A DNA stretch of 64,000 nucleotides from Stercorarius parasiticus (Eukaryota > Chordata > Aves > Charadriiformes > Stercorariidae): assembly GCA_013396915.1 (NCBI GenBank), contig VWZL01004368.1:873066-937065 (forward strand), read 5' to 3'. The position numbers and the translations under genes are program-made. The notes under the pieces were generated by a model, which searched no databases, was not told the origin of the DNA, and was given only the letters and a program-made list of their open reading frames with translations. This document shows, one piece after another, positions 12,393-24,525 of the stretch (the first letter of the stretch is position 1; each line of letters begins with the position of its first letter).

Positions 12393-12515
12393 TGTTTTCA
12401 CTGCGGTCAATCAGGACATTTTAAACGTGATTGCCCGAAAAGGGGAGTAAGAGAACAGCGTGGCCCAGGAACCTGCCCCCGATACAGAAAAGGGAAGCAT
12501 TATGCAAACCAGTGC
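12393..12515 (+). other. Nucleocapsid zinc knuckles, second one degenerate
   Basis: Knuckle 1 (12393-12434) is CFHCGQSGHFKRDC, with all four ligands present. Knuckle 2 (12474-12515) starts C-P-R-Y, so the second Cys is replaced by Tyr while the His and last Cys remain. These domains bind retroviral genomic RNA. Confidence 0.85.
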
Positions 12516-12553
12516 CGCTCGAAATATGATAAGCAAGAGCAGCTTCTCCCTCC

Positions 12554-12560
12554 GGGAAAC
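12554..12560 (+). promoter_or_regulatory. -1 ribosomal frameshift slippery heptamer, gag to pro
   Basis: G GGA AAC falls exactly in the gag reading register (codon starts at 12555 and 12558). It is followed directly by the open pro frame one base back. GGGAAAC is a known betaretroviral gag/pro slippery sequence. A downstream pseudoknot was not modelled. Confidence 0.75.
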
Positions 12561-13330
12561 GGGAAGAGCAGTGCGAAGGCGGGGTGCGCTCAGACACAAA
12601 TGCCCCAGCACGGAACCCCCTGTCACCAGCAAACGCCCAACCCATGGGTTTGGCCCATCTCCGAGCTAGAACGTCAGGAAGCACTGGCGTGGATGTCACC
12701 ACAGCCACCGAATGTGTAATTGTTCATCAGATGGTGCATCGTATACCCTTGCAGGCACATGGACCGTTGGGAGGAGGACTCAGTGTGCTGCTACATGGCC
12801 ACTCCAGTACTGGTGCACAAGTGCTATTTGTTTTGCCTGGTGTTATTGATGCTGATTACACAGGACAATTGCAGGTGATGGTCTGGACGCCATCTCCGCC
12901 AGTTACGATACCACAAGGGAGCCGCATAGCCCAACTTATTCCGTTCAAAGGCGAGGTCCCCCACACTCACGCAACCAAAAGGGGAACCAGGGGATTCGGA
13001 TCCACAGGCATTCCTGAGATTTATTGGGCCGTATCCGTGCAAGCCCAGCGACCAACGCTGACGTGTAAGATAGTTAATAAAGGCCAGAAGCCTGAGTCGG
13101 TAGTGATAACAGGCACGATTGACACCGGAGCAGACGTAACCGCGCTTTCCACAAAAGACTGACCCCGCCACTGGCCCACTGACGTCACTCCTGGAGCTTT
13201 AATGGGAATTGGAAGGTTTTCAACCTCCCAGCAGAGCACATGGCTGCTTCATATTACCAGTCCAGACGGGCAAGTAGCTCACACTCGTCCCTATATAGTC
13301 CAGATGCCCCTCAACCTCTGGGGCTGAGAC
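12560..13330 (+). pseudogene. pro: ERV pro remnant: dUTPase plus start of aspartic protease
   Basis: This frame overlaps the end of gag in the -1 register, open to a TGA at 13160-13162. The dUTPase motifs are in order: GSTGVDV near 12677, GHSST, GVIDADYTG, RIAQLI, and the glycine-rich GFGSTG at 12992-13009. dUTPase removes dUTP and limits uracil incorporation during reverse transcription. The protease starts with the catalytic motif DTGAD at 13121-13135. A TGA interrupts it eight codons later, after STKD. The same frame continues with PGALMGIG-like protease sequence to a second TGA at 13325-13327. The protease is therefore split and the downstream pol is absent. The second dUTPase motif has His where GRSS-type motifs have Arg. 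Confidence 0.87.
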
Positions 13331-13350
13331 GTTCTCGGCGCCTGCGGGGG

Positions 13351-16300
13351 CTCTCCCACCTTTCCACTTGCAGAGTCTTACTGTAATCCACAACACACTT
13401 CAAAATATTCTGAAAGAATTTCGATTCAGAAGTATTCAGTTACACTCAGTTCTATCTGGCTATGATGTTCTTGGTGATCTAGGGATTCTGCTCCTATCTG
13501 AGCAGAGATACACACATGTGCATAAATACAAAAAAGGATACCGTATTGAAACATGTTTTAAAGATGATAACTTTAGCATTAAAGGCAACTTCACCTTGAA
13601 AATGTAACGATGTAAAAAAATAAAACTGTTAAGGATGACTGTGATTCTAATAAAATGCAAATGTGCATATACCCACTTAAATACATTTCCTGATTTCTGC
13701 CATCAAATTAATATTTTTTTTCCTTGTAAAAGTGGACAGTATTTCATATTATATCTGGCTACCTTCAGGCAAGATGGAAATCACTTTCCTACAGACTTTG
13801 CATATGAAAATTGAAGTTGTTTTAAGAAAAGATAGTCATCACCTTGCATTGTTTTTCTTGGAACTGAAGCCAGGTTGCTCTCAAAGAAGCTGGCTGCATT
13901 CTGGGCTATTTGGTTAGGAAATTCAACAGGAAATGATAAGGGAAGGGAACAAGACTGGAGGTGAGGTAAAACTGGTAACATAATCAGCAAGCAAAAGAAA
14001 GGAAACTCATGAGTGAACGGAAATGTGAAACTATGTGTTTGCTGTAAAACATTTTTAAGCAGCAGATGGGGTAAAAGGAGGAAAAAATGCAATGTGTAAA
14101 AAAGAATGACTTGGTGAACAAGCTATGTGGAGAAGGAGACTATCTTGAAGAGGATATGGAGGCATACCCTGGACAGATGAGTTGCTACATTGGGTATACG
14201 GGGGCTACTACACTGGATAATTGAAAGCTACAAGATTGGCAGTACAAGCAAAGATGAGAATTGAGTGAATAGAAGAGGTCACTGGAAAGAAAAGAAAAAA
14301 AACCGCAGAAGTCAGCCCGAGAGCCACAGAATTAGAGATCTCCAGTGCAGCAGATGGGAAAGTAAGAGGCCTCCAACTTTGCTGCATCAGGTGAAAATAA
14401 TCATATCAAAAGGTGCCCATTCATAATTACGTAATGACTCAAAATGACTGCAGACACAGCAAGGCTTTCCCCAAAAATATAAAAAAATCCCTCTGATGTT
14501 AGACTGCTCCCTGTACTCATGCCATAAAACACATGCACACAGCCATGCCCTTAGACTTAATGGATGTTGACATTAATATGCCAACTCCATGCACTCATTT
14601 GGCAAGCTCTCAGTAACCAAGGAATCTAACATCTTCAGGATCAGTCTGGGTTACAGTAGATTTTAAGTCTTTGTGAGCATCTCAAACTTTTGTGGACAAA
14701 TATTTTAATGAGAAATACTGCTCATATGTAAAACACTGCAATAATTTATTGCACCTCAAATATGAATGTAATCATTTACCTGGGAATGAAAACATTTCTC
14801 AAGTACAGAAAGTGTGGCACCTCTTGTCAAAAATTCTGTTTAAAATTTTTAGTGGTGGAATATTTTTCACCAATATGCAAATATCTATTGAGTATGTTGG
14901 GCTGATTTTTATCTTCGGAAAATGTCATTCTTTTTTCAAGAAGTGGTGAACACAAAGGGGTTAAAAAGTCCGGAAAGATCTCTATGTGGTAGGAATCACG
15001 GTATCCCATCTCACCATACCCTAAACTGTCACAACCAGTCTGACATTATAGCCATGAAAACAGGCTGCAAACTTCATTAGGATGATTGGTATCTAACTCC
15101 TTTTATGCACAACACACATACTAGAATGCAACGTAATGTGCCAGCATGATACACCACAATCACCAGGTAAATAAAGAGACTGCTGAAAATACCTTCTATT
15201 GTTTCTGTGGGGACATTCTGGAATCTGTCCTCATGCAAGTCACAAAAATTAGGAAGGATCACAGATTTGGAATTAGTTTTTTATTAGATCCTTCACTTTG
15301 TTCAAGTTTACTATTTGTATGTACCAGTTGGCTTACAGTTGCAACTGGAAATATTTGTTCCTGCCTTACAAAACACAGTATTACTTAAAAATGTTAAACT
15401 AAGGTATTTAAAAGTAATTTCTACACCAAAGATGCAGATTGAGAAACTTATGTCCAAATACTTTTATTTTTCACAAACTTTTCCCTCAAAAGCAATGCTA
15501 AAGCTGAAAGTTACTGCTCTCCTCCCCTAACCAAAAAATGATGGTGTTTTCATTGAAAAAAAGGACTAATTGCCGAAAGTGCACAAGGAAGTACTGAAAT
15601 GAATACTGAAATGAAAAAAAAGTACTGAAATGTTGAGCAACCTCTCTCAGCTGGACAGCAAATTGTCTCTTTGTGAGGCACTGCCTCAAAGGACTGTTCC
15701 TAGCTTCTGAATTGTTGGTGTGTTTGGGCTTAAGTAGATTTTCCAATGCCTGAACAGTATCTTCTGATCACAAAGCTATTATATTCGAGTTAAAATTTTG
15801 AAATACTCTCAAAAACTGAAGATCCTTTTAATTATTCAGTTCAAAGTCACGTAAGCTACATTCTGTTTTGAAATATCATTATAACTAGAAGTTGTAAAAC
15901 CAAGCCTACCAGCATGCAACTCGGTTGACTAGAGACCAATAAAGACATTGAGATTAAAGTTCCCAAGCTAGAAAATGTATCTACCCGTAACGACTTACTA
16001 ACGTAACGCTTGGAGCTTTTAGTTGGCATTACAACAGCATGCCAAGCAAAATGTGACCCCACTAAACATACTCCACATTTTCATCATTTCTCTCTCATGT
16101 TGCCACTCCATGTACGTTTTTCTTCTCTTTCCTTCCTTCTCCACATTTCTTTGTAAACGCATATTCCCATGTCCCCCGATTTCTCACTCTCAAGTCTGAC
16201 TCACTGGTTCCTATTATAACCGTTAACAAAATATCCCTTAAATTACTCTGAGAGGACATTGCTCGTGCTATGGGATTTAATGCCCTCCTCTGCAAGCAGA

Positions 16301-19300
16301 AGTGGCAGCTTACCAATATGCTCCTCACTGTGCAACGTACAGATATCCAATGCCAGACTTTAAATTGCTCAACAGCAAGTTTTAAATCATCCTGCCGAGA
16401 AGTCTGTAGGGAGACATACCAGCCTTTCTGCAGGAGGAGATCAATGAGCTGTGGAGACATGCTGGCCAGGAATCTCCCTTTCATCTAGATATACACAGTG
16501 TGACACACCAGGTGCCAGCTTAACTGCTATTCTTACGGGAATGGGCAACTTTTACATTTGAGAGACGAGTGCATTTTTTTGAGTTTATAGATTATTTTTA
16601 ATGTGTCAAAGATTTATCGTGGGAGTTAAAGGGTTGAATAAAGTCAGCCAAAAGAAATTCTCAAGCTTAGTGTGATGCAAGATATGAGGGACTTAAAGAA
16701 TTTTACCATCATGTTGATCCTGCTTATGAACTCTCCTCTGCTGGCATCCCTGACACAGTTACTCTCTGTTCAGTGACGCGCTTCTTCATAAAGGCAAGGG
16801 CCACACTGAGCTTATGAGCAATAGATACCTTATATACACACTTACAGGGCACTTATATCTGCCCCTTTCTCTCTCTAGTTTTCCTAAGAAGGTGATGCTT
16901 TTGCATAGCTGCCACTGCAGCTGGGCATTATCTGATGATATACATTCAGAGAGCAACATGATGCTGAACAGGAAGTTTGCAAGGTTCAAAATCATACTTT
17001 TTTTTTTTTTTTCCCCCCCTTTTTCAAACAACATTGAAAAAGAATTAGGGAAAATACACCAGCTCTTCTTGGCTTTCTTGCTCTCAACACGTAAGGTGCA
17101 AGCTATACTGACAAATACCTTTCAAGAGTTTTCAAAGTACTAATGCAAAGCATAGACTGCCAGTGACATATTAAATATACAATGAAAGAACAATGATAAC
17201 AACAACATCTAAAAACTCAAAACATGCCCCATTAAGTTTGGTTGTGGCTTCCCTTTTGTTGTTTTTTGTGGGTTTTGTTTGTTTTGTTTTTTTAAAGTTG
17301 TTTAATCAGAAATAAGGTGTATTACTTTGAAAAGTTTCACTTTAAAGGATACATCTTTAGTATAGACATAGCATCAGAAATTTCAACCTCCATAAAATAC
17401 TTTTGAGAATTTTATAAATAACGCAGATAACAATTTCTATTGAAACGCTCCAGTTAGCCTTGACTGCAGTGTGACCCCAAAAAAATAGCACTGTTCAAGA
17501 AAACCTTTTGGCGGACGTATGCATTCACTGTAATTTTCAGGTGCATTTTTCTTTTTATTGCTACTGTATTTAAGTTTATCACGCATAATTTTCTCTAGAG
17601 CTGGTATTTTCCAGTTCTGCTTTATTTCAAGTGAGAAAACTGAGTGAAAGCAGTAGAAAACTTCAGAAAAATTAATTTGTTTTTAACCTTGCACCATTTT
17701 TCTTCATTTTTTCTCTCATCTTGTAAGGAAATATGAGGTCTGACACTTCAGTGTTTATCTTTTGCATATAAATGCCTGGCAAACCAATACACAAGTTGAA
17801 ATGCTGAGTGAAGTGTTTAAAATAAGAACTGGCTGACTGCTTTCTTCAAAAGATACACTTTTAATCTATCAGTAACAAAAAGTAGTACCACCTTAGGAAA
17901 TACCATTTATGAAAAGCCTTTGGGTAAATTATTGTAAAACAGCGTGACTCAGATTTGCAGAGACTAAATAAGGAACAGCCTGTATTAGCAAGTAATTCCT
18001 TTTCCTACACAGTCCGTATGAAAACTGGGATATAAAATATTCTAGAAACAACGCCCACAGCATAAAAGTTTATTAAACTAAAGTGGAGGAAGAAGAGGTA
18101 AAAAAATCCCCAAACCAACCAGGGGGTGAGAAAGAGGGATCATCAAACTAAAACAGAAAAGGGACTAAAGTTATACATTTTGTAAATAATAATCATAATT
18201 AAAGAACATTTCAGGAGGCCGCAACCTAGTAAATAATCCATCAAAGGTGGCATATTGCAATACTTTAAAAAAGGAGAAGTCTCACTGTATCTGTCACTGG
18301 ACTTTGCTGCCAATTAAAAACTACAGCAAGTTACTTTGACCAATAACGTTCTAGCCTGCTCTTCAACTTTAGCAGCAGAAAAACTTTCAAGAACATCAAT
18401 TAAAGAGTAAAATCTATTTTCTTGAAATAATAACTTTTATTTCAGTGGCAATAGTGAGATTCCAGATTTCTGTCACCTACAGATCTGTCGATCTAGGCTG
18501 AGATTTTGAAAACCATCATGTTGTACATTCTTACACCTTTGGGCAATGCTTATCTTTCCAAGAAAATTTTTCTCCCTTGACTTCTCAATACCAAGACACT
18601 TTCACATCACAGCTTCTTGCCTTTCGCTAAGAAAAGCAGAAATGAAAAAATCACTAAAAAAAGTCTAGAGGACAACTTCAGATATCAGGTTGAACTATGA
18701 TCGGAGGCAAAGTATTTTCCACATAAAAGCTTTGATAAGACAGCTGTTTTACCAAACAAGACTCTTCATTTTGGGGAAAATAATTTGTCTTACTTGTCAG
18801 TAAGACTAACAGTTTGCCAGCTTGGCAAAAATATTTTAATTCCTAAAAGGCAATGAAGACAACTTGACTTTGCCAGACCTGAAACTGCATCGTGCAAACT
18901 TATCTGAGAGGTAAGCACAAACCAAGACATCAAAGGTTTCCAAAGTCTAAACCCTACCTCATCTGAACAAACGAAATCTCTAGAGGAAGATTTAAACTTG
19001 ATGAGATGGGTCAAAAATTAAAATTCAAAACAAAAATCTACCTGTGATTTTCAGGATGGATCATTTTAAGTCTCAATCTCAATGACTTCCTGGACTGCTG
19101 TTACACAGCCCTGTCTGTCCCCCTGGGAAAGTCTCCTTCATCCCATCAGCTCCGAGTCTGGGTTTGGGTCTCTCTGCCATTCTTCCTAGGGATCTCCCAG
19201 TTTCCTTTCCTACTGCAGGCCCTTTCTCACTGTCCTTTTTCTTCCCTGTTGCATCTTGCACCTTGAGCCATATTTGTAGGTTATACGTGTTCAGCTCCTT

Positions 19301-20867
19301 TCAGGCTAAAAGCATCCCTGCTCTAGAAGGAACCAGCTGGCAGCCACTTCTTTTCTCTGCTGCTTCAACACATTCTCTTAGCATACTCATACATTGAACT
19401 GAAAGAGAATCAAATGATTGTATAACAATTCCATTCTTCTCTTAAGCTTTAGATGTGTAAGAAAAATAGGAGGAAGAGGTTTTGTGCTTATTTAGTTAAT
19501 GTCTTGTAAAGAAAAACATTTTGCAGTGAAAACCCTCTGGAGCATTTTTTTGTTTGTTTGTTTTTAGAAAAAAATAGCCTAGTATTTTGGAAAAGAAAGG
19601 ACATTTTTCTTCAATTCTGTTCTATAAAAAATGCAAGCTGAAATTAACCTGTTTTCAGTTGGCAGCTAAATCCCTGCATAGGAAACCAAAGACGGTATTT
19701 AACTGTCAACTCAATTCCAAGGAGATATACTTAATTACATAAAATTAAGTCAGACAGTCAGTAAAATGAAGCAGATCCCCAGAGGGCTGCTGTACTGTGA
19801 TAACATTTGCACCACACTCTTGCAGTAAGAGCAGAATCCAGTTTTCTTAACTGTGAGACTGCTCCAAAATGTATGTTCTTACACTAAGCATAAACATGAC
19901 ATTGATCATATAGGTGCCTAAGAAAGTTTTCAGTGAATTCCTAAGCCAGTAATTTGATGTCTGTGATAATTACATAGGGTAAGTAATCTTGAAAAAGAGG
20001 CCTGTTCTTGTCAAGTTACCTAAACATGCACTGATATCAATCATTTAATGAACATCAAGCTTCAATCCTGTTAATATGAAGACTCAGAAGTAGCTTCATT
20101 ATCTGTATGCCGAGGTCACTCAGGTTGCTAACAGTTGTAGGATTATATAATGTGTTTATAGTTTTCATGTTTGTATTTGTTTAATTTGTCCTTATATGGC
20201 ATTTATTGCTTTTTAAACAACTGATTAATTCTTGGCATAACATAAACAAAGGGTGACCACAATGCAATAACTGCACGCAGATTAAAGCAAAGTTCCTAGC
20301 TCTTCTAATACATGGACTAGATAATATGGGTAATTTTTCAAAACTACTATCTCCTTTCTTTATGCCATATATACCACATGTGCTCATGTCCATGGGCTGT
20401 GATTTGCAATATGGTTCAGTCTGCGTCTTTTCTTACTGTGGGGTCAATTGACATTTTCCTTCTGTCTTCCTGCTTCCCTTCCATTTTTCCAGCTTCATTG
20501 GACAAATATTTACAACATACCATGTCTTTATGCCTTGACTTGCTTTCACTAAATATGCCAATAGGAAATCTTTAACCAACTTTCAGACCTGAAACAAGTC
20601 TCCCATTGCTTGGATTCATAGTGGCATAGGAGTTACTTGTTTGGGTAATGGACCTGAAAAAATTTAGCACAAATTGATGTTAAGGTCCCATTTAAAAATT
20701 GTAACAACTGGGGGGAAAAAAAATCTGTTTTAAAAAAAAAATACAGAGAAAAATCCAAAAGGCATTCAATAGGTTGTGTGCTGATGAAGTGAGGCTGACT
20801 GGTTTCTGTGCGATTGCTCCCAAAAACATTCTCTGAGAAAAGCCTTTAAACAAACAAACAAATGTAC
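13351..20867 (-). other. FMN2: FMN2 intron, 5' part, right of the ERV
   Basis: AT-rich intron. It contains a small triplicated TACTGAAATGA-type unit at 15591-15632, a poly-T/C tract at 16998-17023 and scattered T-rich runs. No coding or RNA gene is recognised. Short open frames here lack splice context and family resemblance. Confidence 0.7.
15591..15632. repeat. Short imperfect tandem repeat
   Basis: Three copies of TACTGAAATG, the last separated by an A-run. It looks like local duplication or slippage. Confidence 0.6.
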
Positions 20868-21017
20868 CTTTCTTGAAGAATAAGTTTGTTTTCCTTCTTC
20901 CAGAAGTCTTTGAAGTCAGAACTGAATTCATGCCAAATACTGAAGAAAGAATGTGGGGACACCTCTTTCTCTCCCATTTTTGGTTTCATACAGAAATAGG
21001 CTGCAGTTTCCAAAAAG
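20868..21017 (-). CDS. FMN2: FMN2 coding exon: end of FH2 domain
   Basis: A 150-nt exon, phase 2 on both sides, with a CTTTGACAG acceptor and a GTACAT donor. The peptide runs [19 protein letters not shown], then [20 protein letters not shown] and [10 protein letters not shown]. This is the characteristic last FH2 block of the formin-1/2 subfamily, ending in the basic helix that leads into the Spire-binding tail. The Trp and Phe pattern ([14 protein letters not shown]) is fully preserved with no disabling change. The GTACAT donor is not a strong consensus. Confidence 0.92.
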
Positions 21018-24000
21018 CTGTCAAAGAAAGCAAACCCAGAAAATGTTTCATTACTTGCTGATGCAGATTTTTTTTTTTTGTTTTTCTTACTTTACATTGA
21101 CATGGTATGTAATTACTCTTATTAGCACATCTAAAATAAAAGAAAATTAAAACTTATATAAGAGTTCTGAGCTCTTCGCATAGAGGCATATACACAATGT
21201 AAGATGACTCTTCAGCAAAGTTGGGATCTGGCATTTACCATGGGTTCTGGTTTTGACCAGAGTATTTTCTATTGCAGAACCTAAAATGAATGCACTGTCC
21301 AGAGCCCTGCAAATCCGGGCATCCACACCTGCCTATATACTGCTTTTTCTGTTGTGTTTAAAGCTATTTTCAAAACACAGAGTCAAAGCCTATAAAGGAC
21401 TATAAACAAAGTTCTCTCAGCTCTGTTGTATCTATACTAGAGCACACTAGGGTAGATGGCTTACGTTGAAACCTGCACAGAAATCTTAAAACTGAAACCT
21501 GATGTATACTAAACAAGAAATGACGCAACAGAAAACTGGGCCAGGAGCAACTGTGCTAGAAAACAGGTGCCCATCATGACTCTACCAGAACGATCCAACA
21601 ACCTCTTCTGAGTACAGCAAAAGTAAAGTAGCTTATTAAACGCAAAAGCTACACCTCAAGTAAGAACTGCTGCTGAAATGCAAAGGTCACATTTCCAACA
21701 CTGAGTGAGGACTGTGACCGCAATTAAATTTTAAAAACTTCTGAGTTTGAATTGCTTCTATTTTATTGCAAATTTAAAAATATGTAGGGATTTTATAAAA
21801 AGCTGTGGAAGAATTCAATTGAAAATTAATTGCTTGATTAACTATTATTCTGTTTTATTTTTTGACTTAATGTTCTGTAAATACTGGAGCTTTTAAGAAC
21901 ACTTTTCTCATCTGAAGCTCAACATGGAAGCTGGAGAATTCATTATTTTATGAAAAATTCTGTGGAAAGCTTTCTCTTGAAATATAATTGTAGATGTTTG
22001 CTTACTGATCTATTACCACTGATCAGCCCCTAAGATAATTTTCTATGAAATACACATCACAGCTTTAATCACTTTAATTATGGGAAGAAATGCAATTCCA
22101 GTTAAATGGACGGAAATGTCATTTTAGTCACAGAAGTTGTATCTTTCATGGACTATTGTAACTGGAGATCGAGTGCTTTCACAGTTGTTATAATTTAAAG
22201 TATTTAATGATGACAATAATATACAAAGATTCAACCATTCACAAGGGTCAGTCTCACAAAGTCTCTGTGAAACTGTTTGTCCTAGTTCTCAAAATTCAAT
22301 ACTCCAGTTTTTTTCCCCAACATGAATGTCTACATAAATATCCTATTTCTGAATAGAAGAAAGCCTACAGTTTAAAGATGTAACATCAGTTTACCAAATT
22401 CTACACATTTTTTCACTTGATTTGTAATTCATTTTTCCATTTGCTGAAGCAAAACGAAGCTGTTGAGCAACAAAGATGTAGCACAGAAAAATACAAAAGA
22501 CAATAACATCGTCACTTTTTAAGCCATTGCATTGATACTCAAATGCCACCTTACCTGAGTGTACCATTCCTTCCACTCTCTCAGTTAGCCTACCATAGCA
22601 TTCTGCTCTGTAAGTCAGTGCATATCTAATAAATAGAATGGGTTTTGTGGCTGGGTTTGGTTATATTTTCCCAAATGATTTATAGATGAGTGTTACTACC
22701 AATTAAACTAAAAAATTCCATTTTACTTGCCTATTTACATTTTCCCACAGTTTTATACTGGGGAAAGTATTTATCATCTATCCTGTGGTCCCACAGAATG
22801 ACTCAAAAATACTGTCCCTGACATTCATCAGTCAGCTGCACTATATTTTAAACTTTTTGCCTACTTTCACATATTTTCAACTTTTTGCAAGACTGCAAAC
22901 ATATCAGGGAGATCTTTAGGTTTTCATCCCAGTCCCTTCCCCCAGACTTCCAGCTCTGGAGCTGGCTAGTGGGGAAGTCATATAAAAGGCTCATTTGATT
23001 TTTCAGAATGAACTAGCAACATTTTTGAAAGAACATGAGGAATACAGGACAAGACAGAAATGTGGAGGCATCAGCTGAGTCAATGGCTTATTTTTAAGGA
23101 AGCTCTTTGAATGAAGGCCGTTAATGATTTACAGAACATAGAAAGATCAGATGTTCAAATAAGAAGTCTTGTTCTGAGAAACGTGTCTGCAAGTGACAAT
23201 AATGTGAAAAGAATTTGACAGTGAATGGCCATCCTAAGTAACACTTTTAAATTTGAGGTAATGAGATAGAATTCCCTCACAGGAAAACATCCCAAGAAAC
23301 AGGAAGCCAAGACAAAATGAGATCCATACTGTACAGGAGAATGCTCCAAAAAAATTGATAAACAGCACTGACATTTATTGGAGATGCAAAGGCTTCCATT
23401 ACTTTTCAATTATTCCAACTATCCTGTGGGAGTAGGAGATAGCCAATGTGTTTTTCTCTCATGACTGAAAATCTCCCTGAGGACTGACCACTTGGATAAT
23501 CAGTACAACCTTACACGTGCATACAGATGTGTCTAAAAGCTGTAATTTAATTTCTAGGCTTACAGAGGGAGGAGAAATGCTCAACCAGGTTGTCTGCCTC
23601 CCTGGCAGTTACTTTGTGACGTAAGGGAAATAAGCTGTTTGTGCAATATGAAACAGCAGCAGCGTACCAAGTTGTCAATGTTAATACATCACACCTTTCT
23701 AATGCCCAGTAACAATGCACAAGACATCAGCTGCAACACAGTAAGACTTCAGGGCACAAATCTCCATGAATCAAATATTTTTTTTCTATATGTGCAGATC
23801 AAACAGTCAAGACAGTTACCACATTTTTTTTTTCAACCAGAGAGATCTCCCCTCCTTTAGCAGTTAACTCTCTTAGAGTACATTCAGAAGACATATGGAA
23901 ACCTGCTTGCTTTACATTTGATGCTGTCATTTTTTTAGTACAAGAAAGACAAAGTGGCATAATTCACACATGAAATGCAAAGCAAATAAAGTGAATCCAA

Positions 24001-24423
24001 ATGCATCAAAGAATAAAACATGCACAGCAATAAATCCTCTATATTACCATGCTGTTTAGATATCTGTTTTGGAAATGTTTACATATGTCAAACTAGACAC
24101 ATCTCAAAGCTGACTCCAGGAGGGGACATGCATTTTAAATACAAAGAGAAATTTGGATGACATTGGCATAACCCCAAGACTAGATACCATCCTTTTAGAT
24201 TTCAGCCAGGCAGCAAATACCTTTTCTCTGGTGCTATTCAGTGGGGCAGCCCATTCAAATTTTCCTGTTGATCCTTCAGCAGATTTTGAAGCCAAATATC
24301 TGCAATTGCCATTGATACTGTTCCTGACTATATTGTGCAGGCACACAGACATTTTGAATCAAAAAAGGGACTAGAGTTCGGAACGCTTTTGTTTCTATAT
24401 CTAGATTAATTTCTGCATTGTAC

Positions 24424-24525
24424 AGCTTTGGGAAACTCATCTGACCTCTCTGGCTTTCATTTCACCTATCTGCAAAATGAAACATTTATTACCAAACAGG
24501 TATTGCAAAGGTTGTTTAGTGTCCA
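24424..24525 (+). repeat. MIR-like SINE relic (CORE-SINE)
   Basis: The sequence follows the MIR core in order: AGCTTTGGGAAACTCATCTG, then ACCTCTCTGGCTTTCATTTC, then ACCTATCTGCAAAATGAAAC, then an AGGTATTGCAAAGGTTGT segment. These correspond to the CTTGGGCAAGTCAC, AACCTCTCTG, CTCATCTGTAAAATGG and GGGTTGTT blocks of MIR. Divergence is high, as expected for an element older than the bird-mammal split. Confidence 0.65.

Larger units (their letters stand above)
11037..12719 (+). pseudogene. gag: ERV gag remnant (matrix, capsid, nucleocapsid), three frame breaks
   Basis: Gag is the structural polyprotein of the particle. The start codon at 11037 is followed by Gly-Ser, fitting N-terminal myristoylation of matrix. 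The matrix-like part is open to 11411. A proline-rich part with PPPSPP and SPPPPP runs in the +1 frame, 11383-11832. The capsid lies in the third frame to 12388. It has a TPFDIRQLADLI stretch and a major-homology region starting QGPNEPYMAFID near 12125. Nucleocapsid returns to the first frame (from about 12345) with a canonical CX2CX4HX4C knuckle at 12393-12434 and a degenerate second knuckle at 12474-12515. Breaks fall near 11330-11390, 11775-11790 and 12340-12350, each consistent with a small indel. A full-length Gag cannot be made from this copy. Confidence 0.88.
10683..13350 (+). mobile_element. Truncated endogenous betaretrovirus-like element (class II ERV), antisense in FMN2 intron
   Basis: The order is 5' LTR (10683-10895), tRNA-Lys-type primer-binding site (10898-10915), leader, gag remnant (11037-12719), and a pro frame with dUTPase and partial aspartic protease (12560 to about 13330). 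Retroviral similarity then fades between about 13330 and 13370 with no reverse transcriptase, integrase, envelope or 3' LTR before host-like AT-rich sequence resumes. A dUTPase domain in the pro frame and a tRNA-Lys-type PBS are typical of betaretroviruses and ERVK-like elements. The block is visibly more GC- and CpG-rich than its flanks, as expected for a later insertion. It lies on the strand opposite to FMN2, the orientation usually tolerated in introns. Missing parts, frame changes and in-frame stops make it non-autonomous. The right-hand boundary is approximate. Confidence 0.9.

Noticed and set aside
13368..13607. 79-codon frame just after the ERV as a pol remnant
   Set aside because: It lacks reverse-transcriptase motifs and has the AT-rich composition of the host intron.
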